A stretch of 5,255 nucleotides of DNA, taken from positions 1-5,255 of the forward strand of contig CAMNAH010000090.1 of NCBI GenBank assembly GCA_946530775.1, in the 5' to 3' direction. Numbering within the stretch: the stretch's first letter is position 1; the number at the start of each line of letters is the position of its first letter. This stretch comes from an uncultured Coriobacteriales bacterium (GTDB lineage Bacteria > Actinomycetota > Coriobacteriia > Coriobacteriales > Atopobiaceae). A model generated the notes under the pieces. The model did not search any database. It was not told where the DNA came from and was given only the letters and a program-made list of their open reading frames with translations. The position numbers were made by a program, and so were the translations under genes. This document shows, in pieces, positions 1-5,255 of the stretch.

Positions 1-407
1 CCGAGCGTGCCGGCAAACGCCGCAAGCTCCTTGTCGGAGACGTCGGCGAACAGGGCGCCCGTGGCATCGGCCACAAGCGGGGCGTTCTTGGCCAGGCAGT
101 TCTTGCCCTTGCGGGTGAGCTTCACGCTGAGCGCGCGGGCGTCGAAGCGCGAGACGGACGTCTCGACGAAGCCCTTGTTCTCGAGCTGCTCGATGATCTT
201 GCGCGCGTTCTGGCGCGTGGTGCCGATGAACTGGGCAACATCGTGCACGCTCTTCTCGAGCGAGTCCATGCGGTCGATCATCATGAGGAAGAACCACTGC
301 TTGTAGGTGATGCCGGTGAGCTCGGCGTCGATGGCGGCGGCCATGCGGTTGGCGATGAGGGACGTGGTTCCGAAGACGTACTGCTCGATGTTGGCGCGCT
401 GTGCCAT
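1..407 (-). CDS. MarR-family winged-helix transcriptional regulator (C-terminus beyond window)
   Basis: DNA-binding regulator of the MarR type, expected to act as a dimer on palindromic operators and often to respond to a small ligand. 135 residues are visible, starting MAQRANIEQYVFG. The family is usually about 140-160 residues, so only a short C-terminal piece is missing. Residues 1-50 give the N-terminal helices (TGITYKQWFFLMMIDRM). Residues 51-81 give the helix-turn-helix (VHDVAQFIGTTRQNARKII, then EQLENKGFV). Residues 82-101 form the wing, with the family's Asp-x-Arg (FDAR, D89/R91) before LSVKLTRKGK. The ATG at 407 is supported by GGAG at 414-417 on the minus strand, 6 nt away. The gene is divergent from an aminotransferase, a common arrangement in which the regulator controls both itself and its neighbour. 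The ligand cannot be told. Family assignment is firm; the target is inferred. Confidence 0.9.
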   Translation of the reverse strand, partial: MAQRANIEQYVFGTTSLIANRMAAAIDAELTGITYKQWFFLMMIDRMDSLEKSVHDVAQFIGTTRQNARKIIEQLENKGFVETSVSRFDARALSVKLTRKGKNCLAKNAPLVADATGALFADVSDKELAAFAGTL

Positions 408-445
408 GCGTGGCTCCGTTTCATATGCGATACATGTGCAAGCAA

Positions 446-474
446 ACTATAGGCAAGAAGTTGCCTGAAAACAA
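446..474 (-). promoter_or_regulatory. Promoter of the MarR-family gene
   Basis: Read on the minus strand, a -35 box TTGTTT (469-474) is followed by a 17-nt spacer and a -10 box TATAGT (446-451). These match the sigma-70 consensus at 4/6 and 5/6 positions with ideal spacing. Transcription would start near 439-440, giving a leader of about 32 nt before the ATG at 407. The spacer contains the palindrome described separately. Confidence 0.75.
451..466. promoter_or_regulatory. Perfect palindrome, candidate MarR operator
   Basis: AGGCAA-GAAG-TTGCCT is an exact inverted repeat with 6-bp arms and a 4-bp centre. Its 16-bp size is typical of MarR-family operators. It fills most of the spacer and touches the -10 box of the regulator's own promoter, so a dimer bound here would block RNA polymerase. 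Autorepression is inferred from position; binding itself is not visible in sequence. Confidence 0.6.
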
Positions 475-482
475 TATACGCT

Positions 483-497
483 CGGTGCACAGCACCG
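483..497. repeat. Perfect GC-rich dyad CGGTGC-ACA-GCACCG
   Basis: This exact inverted repeat has 6-bp arms and a 3-bp centre and lies in the divergent intergenic region, upstream of the aminotransferase promoter. No T-run follows on either strand, so it is not an intrinsic terminator. It differs in sequence from the 451-466 palindrome, so it could be a site for another regulator or have no function. Confidence 0.45.
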
Positions 498-502
498 GCT
501 GT

Positions 503-514
503 TCCGTAATCGGA
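503..514. repeat. Short dyad TCCG-TAAT-CGGA
   Basis: This exact 4-4-4 inverted repeat lies where the -35 region of the aminotransferase promoter would fall. It is short enough to occur by chance, so it is only a candidate regulator site. Confidence 0.3.
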
Positions 515-528
515 CGTTCACATCGCCA

Positions 529-537
529 TGCTATGCT
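529..537 (+). promoter_or_regulatory. Extended -10 element for the aminotransferase gene
   Basis: TGC followed by TATGCT (532-537) matches an extended -10 (TGnTATnnT). The hexamer 17 bp upstream (509-514) is a poor -35, which is usual for extended -10 promoters. The predicted start near 543-544 leaves a leader of about 23 nt containing the ribosome binding site. The alternative in-frame ATG at 528 overlaps this element and would lie upstream of the transcript, so it is an unlikely start. Confidence 0.5.
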
Positions 538-554
538 GCTTCATGGAGACAAAC

Positions 555-560
555 GGAGGG
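555..560 (+). promoter_or_regulatory. Ribosome binding site fixing the aminotransferase start
   Basis: GGAGGG lies 6 nt before the ATG at 567. The upstream in-frame ATGs at 528 and 543 have no comparable site and would add residues unlike the family, so the start at 567 is preferred. Confidence 0.8.
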
Positions 561-566
561 ATAGAG

Positions 567-1718
567 ATGACGCGTCCGCTCAACAGCCATCTTGCCGATA
601 TCGCGGCCTCGGGAATACGGCGCTTCACCGCGCTTGCCGCGCAGACGCCGGGGTGCATCTCGCTTGCGCTCGGCGAGCCGGGGGAGACCACGGCTGCGCA
701 CATCCGCGCTGCGGTGGCCGCCGAGCTCGATGCCGGCAACACCCACTATCCGCCCAACGCGGGCTTTCCCTATCTGCGCGAGGACATCGCGGCATGGGAG
801 GGCGTCCGCGGCGTGCCCGCTCAAGCAGACCAGGTCTTCGTCACCGTGGGTGCCACCGAGGCCATCGCAGCGGCCTTCGCGACCGCGCTCGAGCCGGGCG
901 ACGAGGTCGTGGTGTTCGCACCGCTCTACCTCGTATACCGCCAGCTCGCCGCGCTCTTCGGGGCGAGGCCCGTGCTCGTCGATACCGCGCCGAGCGGCTA
1001 CCAGGTGGATCGCACCGCCCTCGAGGCGGCCATCACCCCGCGGACCAAGCTCATCGTCGTGACCTCTCCCAATAACCCAACAGGTTGCATATATACGCCC
1101 GAGAGCTTGGATATCATCGCTGAAGTCGCGCTCGAGCACGACCTCTATGTGCTCTCAGACGACATCTATTCCGAGCTCGTCTATACGCAGGGCTACAGGC
1201 GCTTCCTCGCCGCGAACCCCGACCTTGCCGAGCGCACCTTCGTGGTGAACGGCTTCTCCAAATCGTGGGCCATGACGGGCTGGCGCCTGGGCTGGCTCGT
1301 CGCTCCGCCTGCGATCGCGCCCGAGGTGGCCAAGGTGCACCAGTGCCTCGTCTCGAGCGTGCCCGCCTTCCTGCAGCGCGCGGCGTCCACGGCGCTCGCG
1401 ACCCCCACGGACGATCTGTGCACCATCTACCGGCATCGCCGCGATATCGTGGAGGAGGCGCTCGATGGGATGGGCGTCGCGCACGCCCCGCTCGACGGAG
1501 CGTTCTACGCCTTCATCGATATCTCGTGCTTCGGCATGACCGACGAGGAGTTCTGCCTGCGTGCGATCTCGGAGGCGGGCGTGGCGCTCGTGCCCGGCTC
1601 GTGCTTCTCGGCACCCGGCTATGCGCGGATCTCCTATGCCTGTTCGGACGACGACCTCATCGAGGCGATGGCGCGCCTCGCGCGCTTCGCGGGAACGCTT
1701 GGCCGCACCGGCAATTAG
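567..1718 (+). CDS. Class I/II PLP-dependent aminotransferase (AspC/PatA-like)
   Basis: Cytosolic fold-type I aminotransferase that moves an amino group between an amino acid and a 2-oxo acid through pyridoxal phosphate. The 383 residues match the usual 380-400. Visible elements are an N-terminal substrate segment (ISLALGEPGE, 31-40), the GAT cofactor loop (G95-T97), SPNNPTG with PLP-contacting N170, D198 and Y201 in SDDIYSELVY, and Schiff-base lysine K232 in NGFSKSWAMTGWRLGW. R240 contacts the phosphate and R354 (YARISYA) binds the substrate carboxylate. All catalytic residues are present, so it should be active. Substrate cannot be read from motifs; aspartate, aromatic and N-acyl-DAP aminotransferases all share this pattern. 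It is divergent from the MarR regulator, which probably controls it, and it converges on the M20 gene with a 4-bp overlap. A role in the acyl-DAP branch is possible but unsupported beyond proximity. Confidence 0.92.
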   Translation: MTRPLNSHLADIAASGIRRFTALAAQTPGCISLALGEPGETTAAHIRAAVAAELDAGNTHYPPNAGFPYLREDIAAWEGVRGVPAQADQVFVTVGATEAIAAAFATALEPGDEVVVFAPLYLVYRQLAALFGARPVLVDTAPSGYQVDRTALEAAITPRTKLIVVTSPNNPTGCIYTPESLDIIAEVALEHDLYVLSDDIYSELVYTQGYRRFLAANPDLAERTFVVNGFSKSWAMTGWRLGWLVAPPAIAPEVAKVHQCLVSSVPAFLQRAASTALATPTDDLCTIYRHRRDIVEEALDGMGVAHAPLDGAFYAFIDISCFGMTDEEFCLRAISEAGVALVPGSCFSAPGYARISYACSDDDLIEAMARLARFAGTLGRTGN

Positions 1719-2839
1719 GCGCTGACCAGCTGCTCCATAAGCTCGAGCGCGCAGTCGATGCCGGGGGCGAGGCTCGCGACCTCAACCCATTCCTCGCGGG
1801 TATGTGCGCCGCCGCCGCGGATCACGCCCACGGTTGCTGCGGGGATGCCCAGCGAGAGGGGTACGTTCGCATCGGTGGACGCAGAATCGCGGCGCGCCTT
1901 CTCGCCCAGCGTGCGCTCGACCACGTCCTCGCAGATCCCGACCAGCCGCTCCTGCGCATCTGCCGGCACGGGTCCCATGCCGGGACGGATGCCCAGCAGC
2001 TCGAGCTCGAAGCGAACGCTGCCGACGTTCATGCGCGCGACCAGCTCCTCGAGACGTTCGCGCATGGCCGCAAGGCACTCCTCGGAGGTGGAGCGGTATT
2101 CGATCAGAGCCTCCGCGTGCTGGGCGATCGAGTTCACCGTGGTGCCGCCCTCGATGTGGCCCACGTTCACCGTGATGAGGTTCTCATTGGGCCTTCTCAG
2201 CGCATAGAAATCGCCGATGAAGGCGGCGAGCTGCTGGATGGCGTTGGGCGCGCCGAAGTTGGCGTAGCTGTGGCCGCCAGGCGTGGTGCAGACGATGCGC
2301 CAGCGATGCGACCCCACGGGCTCGCACACGATTTCAGGCGCATAGCAGTCGAGCGATACGAACGTGCTCACGCGGTCCGCGATGCGCGAGAAGAGCGCCT
2401 TGGTGCCGTCGAGGTTGCCCAGGCCCTCCTCGCAGGAGTTCGCGACCATGACGAGCCCGCGGGCAGGCGCGATCTTGCCTTCCTCGATGCGCCGCGCGAG
2501 CTCGCGGTATGCGAGCAGCAGGCACACGAGGCTCGCGGTGTCGTCGCCTACGCCGGGAGCCCAGATGCGACCGTCCTTCTCGGAAAGCGGCAGCGGCGTC
2601 GTATCGGGAAAGACCACGTCGGTGTGCGCGGCGAACACGGCGAGGTTGTCGAAGCGCTCGCCTTCGCACGCGCTGATCACGTTGAGGGCATCGTCGATGT
2701 GCGCGTGGACGCCCTGGGCGATGAGCCATGCGCGGATGAAGTGCGCGCGGTCGTGCTCCTCGTGGCTGGGGGCGGGGATGCGCGCGAGCTCGACGAGCAG
2801 GTCGCGGGCTTCCTGGGCGACGGCGGTTCCGTATGACAT
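1715..2839 (-). CDS. M20-family zinc metallopeptidase / amidohydrolase (PepT-like)
   Basis: Two-zinc hydrolase that cleaves a peptide or N-acyl amide bond, probably cytosolic since no signal peptide is seen. The 374 residues are normal for the family. Ligands visible in order are H72 with catalytic-loop D74 (AAHTDVVF), bridging D99 (GVGDDTAS), catalytic base E137 with ligand E138 (NSCEEGLGN), D164 (VSLDCYAP) and H346 (GGGAHTREE). The inserted dimerisation domain shows PGGHSYANFGAPNAI with H190, and STDANVP (321-327) lies near the C-terminus. The pattern resembles the M20/M25/M40 peptidase T-like group more than the M20D acetyl-DAP deacetylases, and specificity is unknown. The start at 2839 has AAGGAG just upstream; the in-frame ATG at 2869 lies at the predicted transcription start with no leader for a ribosome site, so it is rejected. 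The gene converges on the aminotransferase and is divergent from the lysA operon. Confidence 0.9.
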   Translation of the reverse strand: MSYGTAVAQEARDLLVELARIPAPSHEEHDRAHFIRAWLIAQGVHAHIDDALNVISACEGERFDNLAVFAAHTDVVFPDTTPLPLSEKDGRIWAPGVGDDTASLVCLLLAYRELARRIEEGKIAPARGLVMVANSCEEGLGNLDGTKALFSRIADRVSTFVSLDCYAPEIVCEPVGSHRWRIVCTTPGGHSYANFGAPNAIQQLAAFIGDFYALRRPNENLITVNVGHIEGGTTVNSIAQHAEALIEYRSTSEECLAAMRERLEELVARMNVGSVRFELELLGIRPGMGPVPADAQERLVGICEDVVERTLGEKARRDSASTDANVPLSLGIPAATVGVIRGGGAHTREEWVEVASLAPGIDCALELMEQLVSA

Positions 2840-2871
2840 GGGGCTCCTTCGATGCGCGGTTTTCTGCAACC

Positions 2872-2877
2872 ATTATG
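2872..2877 (-). promoter_or_regulatory. Candidate -10 box for the M20 peptidase gene
   Basis: On the minus strand CATAAT matches the -10 consensus at 5/6 positions, about 33 nt upstream of the start codon. No good -35 lies at 16-18 bp (AACAGA or a close shift), so this is a weak call. It would give a start near 2865 and a leader of about 25 nt. Confidence 0.4.
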
Positions 2878-2920
2878 CGGCATCGCGCTGCGGTTTCTGT
2901 TACAAACGCGATTCGCCGCA

Positions 2921-2949
2921 TTGCGACCCGAGGCCGCAGCTGATAGGCT
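2921..2949 (+). promoter_or_regulatory. Promoter of the lysA-dapA operon
   Basis: TTGCGA (2921-2926), a 17-nt spacer and TAGGCT (2944-2949), the latter preceded by TG at the extended -10 position, form a good sigma-70 promoter. Transcription would start near 2956, at the first paired base of the riboswitch. This agrees with the RNA model and supports both calls. Confidence 0.75.
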
Positions 2950-2956
2950 AGAACGC

Positions 2957-3110
2957 AGATAGAGGAGCGGACACAGAAGAGCCTCGGGGAGCCGGCGGGC
3001 ATAGATCCGAGGGGAGGCAAGGTCCGCCGAACTCCTGCATCGGGCGCGGTGCCGGGGTGGGTCCGCGGGGAATACCCGCGGGACTGTCTGCAAAAGCAGG
3101 TGCGCTATCT
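2957..3110 (+). promoter_or_regulatory. Lysine riboswitch aptamer (L box)
   Basis: This leader RNA senses free lysine ahead of lysA. I recognise it from the five-helix junction and conserved core. P1 is AGATAG (2957-2962) with CTATCT (3105-3110). P2 is GCGGAC (2967-2972) with GTCCGC (3022-3027), and upper P2 is CCTCGG (2982-2987) with CCGAGG (3007-3012) around a GGGAG bulge. P3 is 3032-3042 with 3047-3057. P4 is CCGCGGG (3063-3069) with CCCGCGG (3075-3081). P5 is CTGC (3088-3091) with GCAG (3096-3099). Core L-box motifs are AGAGGNGCG after P1, CGCCGAA (3026-3031 region), TGGG after P3, CTGTC (3084-3088) and GGTGCGCTATC at the 3' end. The usual AGUA near the P2 strand reads AAGA here. Gene context (lysine synthesis) agrees. 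Helices are by eye, not folded by software. Confidence 0.9.
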
Positions 3111-3147
3111 TGTCGATCACGCTCTCCATGGGGCCGATAAGCAGCGC
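3102..3147 (+). promoter_or_regulatory. Antiterminator helix of the lysine riboswitch
   Basis: CTTGTCG (3109-3115) pairs over 7 bp, including one G-U, with CGATAAG (3135-3141). GCGC (3102-3105) pairs with GCGC (3144-3147) across a small internal loop. This helix uses bases 3105, 3109 and 3110 of P1 and the 5' arm of the terminator, so it excludes both. It would form when lysine is low and let polymerase reach lysA. CTTGTCG is repeated exactly at 3150-3156 in the terminator 3' arm, so the two copies compete for the same partner. Confidence 0.65.
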
Positions 3148-3164
3148 AGCTTGTCGGCTTTTTT
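3133..3164 (+). terminator. Intrinsic terminator of the lysine riboswitch
   Basis: GCCGATAAGC (3133-3142) pairs with GCTTGTCGGC (3149-3158) over 10 bp with one U-G, closing a 6-nt loop, and six T residues follow (3159-3164). It lies 16 nt before the lysA start codon and after the aptamer, so it is the expression platform. It should stop transcription when lysine holds P1 closed. Confidence 0.88.
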
Positions 3165-3169
3165 CGTAC

Positions 3170-3175
3170 GGAGGG
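3170..3175 (+). promoter_or_regulatory. Ribosome binding site fixing the lysA start
   Basis: GGAGGG lies 5 nt before the ATG at 3181 and just after the terminator T-run. The reading frame stays open upstream to an ATG at 3049, but that codon lies inside helix P3 of the riboswitch, so the longer start is rejected. Confidence 0.85.
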
Positions 3176-3180
3176 ATGCA

Positions 3181-4464
3181 ATGGAGAAACGCCCGTTCAT
3201 CGGCCGCGATGCGCTCGAGGAGATCTGCGCGTCGTACCCCACGCCCTTCCATCTCTACGATGAGGCCGAGATCCGCCGCCGCGCCCGCGCGCTCAACGCC
3301 GCCTTCTCATGGAACCCCGGCTTCAAGGAGTACTTCGCCGTCAAGGCAACGCCGAACCCCTCCATCATGCGCATCCTCGCCGAGGAGGGCTGCGGCTGCG
3401 ATTGCGCCACGGCAAACGAGCTCATCTTCGCCGCCGCGTGCGGCATCTCGGGCCGTGAGATCATGCTCTCCTCCAACGACACGCCCGACGCCGACTTCGC
3501 CCTCGCCGCGCGCATGGGCGCCATCATCAACCTCGACTCGGCCGACATGGTGGCATGCCTCGAGCGCGCCCTGGGCGGCACGCTGCCTGCGACCGTGTGC
3601 CTGCGCTTCAACCCCGGCGGCAGCTTCGAGGTGCCCGACAACCCCATCGGCAGCCCGGCCGACTCCAAGTTCGGCATGACCGAGGAGCAGCTCTTCGCGA
3701 GCTATGCGCGCCTGCGCGATGCGGGCGTCTCGGAGTTCGGGCTGCACTCGTTTCTGCTCTCGAACGCGCAGGGCAACGAGTACTATCCCACGCTCGCACG
3801 CCTGCTCTTCGAGCTTGCGGTGCGCGTGCGCGACGAGCTGGGCGTCTCGATCTCGTTCATCGACCTCTCCGGAGGCGTGGGCGTTGCCTACCGCGAGGAC
3901 GACATCGAGGCTGATATCGCCGCCATCGGAGCGGGTGTGCGCCGCGCCTACGAGGAGGTGCTCGTGCCCGCGGGCATGGGCGACGTGGCCATCTTCACCG
4001 AGCTCGGCCGCTGGATGCTGGCGCCCGCCGGTGCCCTCGTGACGCGCGTCATCCACAAGAAGGAGACCTACCGCACCTATCTCGGCGTCGATGCCTGCGC
4101 GGCCGACCTCATGCGCCCCGCCATCTACGATGCCTACCACCACATCAGCGTGATGGGTGCTGAGGATGCGCCGCGCACCATGGTGGCCAGCGTGGTGGGT
4201 GGGCTCTGCGAGAACAACGACCAGTTCGCCCGCGACCGGCAGCTCCCGCCTGCCGAAGTAGGAGATCTGCTCTTCATCCACGATACGGGCGCCCACGGCT
4301 ATGCCATGGGCTACAACTACAACGGCAGGCTCCGCTCGGCGGAGCTCCTGCTTGGAGAGGACGGTTCCGTGCGGCTCATACGCCGCGCCGAGAAGCCGGC
4401 CGACTACTTCGCAACGCTCGACATCGACCGGGAATTCTCAGCTGCACTGAGCCAGCTGCTCTAG
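3181..4464 (+). CDS. lysA: Diaminopimelate decarboxylase
   Basis: Cytosolic fold-type III PLP enzyme that removes CO2 from meso-diaminopimelate to give L-lysine, the last step of the pathway. The 427 residues match the family (about 410-440). An alanine-racemase-like barrel comes first, with PLP lysine K55 in EYFAVKATPNP, H189 (FGLHSFL), the glycine-rich phosphate loop SGGVGV (230-235) and ELGRW (274-278) before APAG. The C-terminal beta domain carries C343-E344 (GLCENNDQFARDR) and the HDTGAHGYAMGYNYNGR block (368-383) that shapes the partner active site. Several blocks differ from textbook LysA: HSFLLSN where HSHIGSQ is usual, ELGRW for EPGRS, and GAHG for GAYG. I recall this as a divergent LysA subgroup in anaerobic Gram-positives. 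The leader is a lysine riboswitch, which strongly supports the role. dapA follows after 12 nt. Confidence 0.93.
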   Translation: MEKRPFIGRDALEEICASYPTPFHLYDEAEIRRRARALNAAFSWNPGFKEYFAVKATPNPSIMRILAEEGCGCDCATANELIFAAACGISGREIMLSSNDTPDADFALAARMGAIINLDSADMVACLERALGGTLPATVCLRFNPGGSFEVPDNPIGSPADSKFGMTEEQLFASYARLRDAGVSEFGLHSFLLSNAQGNEYYPTLARLLFELAVRVRDELGVSISFIDLSGGVGVAYREDDIEADIAAIGAGVRRAYEEVLVPAGMGDVAIFTELGRWMLAPAGALVTRVIHKKETYRTYLGVDACAADLMRPAIYDAYHHISVMGAEDAPRTMVASVVGGLCENNDQFARDRQLPPAEVGDLLFIHDTGAHGYAMGYNYNGRLRSAELLLGEDGSVRLIRRAEKPADYFATLDIDREFSAALSQLL

Positions 4465-4476
4465 AAAGGAACCATC

Positions 4477-5255
4477 ATGGCAACCAATGTACGCAACCTC
4501 ACGGGATCGATCGTCGCCCTCGTGACGCCGTTTAAGGAAAACGGCGAGATCGACTTCTATGCGCTCGACCAGCTCGTCGACTTCCATCTGGCGAACAAGA
4601 CCGACGGCATCCTCGTGCTCGGCACCACGGGCGAGAGCTCCACGATGACCGACGCGGAGGACGTGGCCGTGGCCCAGCACGTGGTGAACCGCGTGAACGG
4701 GGCCATCCCCGTGATCGGCGGCGCCGGCTCCAACGCCACGCACGAGTCGCTCAACAAGTCAAAGAGCCTGCAGATGATCGGCTGCGACGGGCTTCTGCTC
4801 ATCACGCCGTACTACAACAAGAGCAACGAGGAGGGCATCTACCGTCACTTCCTCACGGTGCTCGACCAGACCGAGATCCCGTCCATCCTCTATAACATCC
4901 CCGGGCGCACGGGCTGCTCCATCAGCGAGGCCAACGTGGCGCGCCTGTGCGAGCACCCCAACGTGATGGGCATCAAGGAGGCGTCCGGCTCCATCTCCTA
5001 TGCCACGAGCGTGGCCAAGTACCTTTCGGACGACTTCCGCATGTACTCCGGAAACGACGACATGGTGGTGCCGATCCTCTCCCTGGGCGGCTCGGGCGTG
5101 ATCAGCGTGTGGGCTAACGTCGAGCCCGCCATCTGCCACGACATGGTTGCGAGCTACCTGGGCGGAGACTACCAGGCGGCGCTGCGCATCCAGCTCGACG
5201 GCCTCGATCTGGTGCATGCCCTGTTCTGCGAGGTCAACCCCATCCCCGTGAAGGC
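4477..5255 (+). CDS. dapA: 4-hydroxy-tetrahydrodipicolinate synthase (C-terminus beyond window)
   Basis: Schiff-base aldolase of the cytosol that condenses pyruvate with aspartate 4-semialdehyde, the first committed step to DAP and lysine. 259 residues are visible of an expected 290-300. The barrel shows all catalytic residues at a constant +6 offset from E. coli DapA: T50-T51 (LGTTGES), Y113 (TPYYNKSN), Y139 and R144 (YNIPGRTG), and Schiff-base K167 (GIKEASG). The start at 4477 has AAAGGA 6 nt upstream and lies 12 nt after the lysA stop with no terminator, so it is cotranscribed under the lysine riboswitch. At the allosteric lysine site N86, E90 and Y112 are kept, but E. coli H53 and H56 correspond to D59 and D62. 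Feedback by lysine may therefore be weak at the protein level, which is an inference. Confidence 0.95.
   Translation, partial: MATNVRNLTGSIVALVTPFKENGEIDFYALDQLVDFHLANKTDGILVLGTTGESSTMTDAEDVAVAQHVVNRVNGAIPVIGGAGSNATHESLNKSKSLQMIGCDGLLLITPYYNKSNEEGIYRHFLTVLDQTEIPSILYNIPGRTGCSISEANVARLCEHPNVMGIKEASGSISYATSVAKYLSDDFRMYSGNDDMVVPILSLGGSGVISVWANVEPAICHDMVASYLGGDYQAALRIQLDGLDLVHALFCEVNPIPVK

Noticed and set aside
86..112. GGCA-gttct-TGCC inverted repeat inside the MarR gene, resembling the operator
   Set aside because: Only 4-bp arms match, it lies within coding sequence far from a promoter, and it is explained by the Leu-Ala-Lys-Asn codons there.
483..497. Intrinsic terminator in the marR-aminotransferase gap
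   Set aside because: The hairpin has no T-run on either strand and lies between divergent promoters.
528..566. Longer aminotransferase start at ATG 528
   Set aside because: It overlaps the extended -10 element and lacks a ribosome site. ATG 567 has GGAGGG at 6 nt.
1265..2836. 523-codon open frame on the plus strand across the aminotransferase and M20 genes
   Set aside because: It is antisense to the complete M20 gene and out of frame with the aminotransferase, is rich in Arg/Ala/Gly from GC-rich wobble bases and shows no recognisable motif. It is a shadow frame.
3049..3180. Longer lysA start at ATG 3049 adding 44 residues
   Set aside because: The codon lies in helix P3 of the riboswitch and upstream of the terminator, has no suitable ribosome site, and the extension is unlike LysA. 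GGAGGG at 3170-3175 fixes the start at 3181.
3307..4296. 329-codon open frame on the minus strand inside lysA
   Set aside because: It is an antisense shadow of a well-supported gene, with a low-complexity His/Gly/Ala/Val/Glu composition and no ribosome site or motif.

Overview
The window is GC-rich and chromosomal, with compact genes, ATG starts and good Shine-Dalgarno sequences. It carries two pairs of divergent genes and ends inside a lysine/diaminopimelate (DAP) biosynthesis operon. The composition, the divergent LysA type (CENNDQFARDR and HDTGAHGYAMGYNYNGR motifs), Gram-positive style promoters and a terminator-type lysine riboswitch suggest a high-GC Gram-positive anaerobe. A member of the Coriobacteriia (Collinsella or a relative) is my best guess. 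This is an inference from style and was not tested by a search.

Left part (1-1718): a MarR-family regulator (minus strand, C-terminus cut by the window edge) is divergent from a class I/II PLP-dependent aminotransferase (plus strand). The 159-bp gap between them holds a good promoter for the regulator (TTGTTT-N17-TATAGT on the minus strand). A perfect 6-4-6 palindrome fills most of that promoter's spacer, which suggests autorepression. Two further dyads lie just upstream of an extended -10 element that serves the aminotransferase.

Middle part (1715-2839): an M20-family metallopeptidase on the minus strand converges on the aminotransferase. The two genes overlap by 4 bp, so no terminator fits between them. 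Its own promoter lies in the 341-bp gap before lysA.

Right part (2921-5255): a promoter (TTGCGA-N17-TAGGCT) starts a leader that folds as a complete five-helix lysine riboswitch aptamer. An antiterminator and an intrinsic terminator follow, and these sit directly ahead of lysA (DAP decarboxylase) and dapA (4-hydroxy-tetrahydrodipicolinate synthase, cut by the right edge). LysA makes lysine from meso-DAP and DapA commits aspartate semialdehyde to the pathway. Lysine is therefore predicted to stop transcription of both the first and the last step.

I see no mobile element, CRISPR array, tRNA or rRNA. The most informative features are the riboswitch with its switching helices and the regulator-gene promoter with its embedded operator. 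Both fit known classes, and I do not claim a wholly new system.
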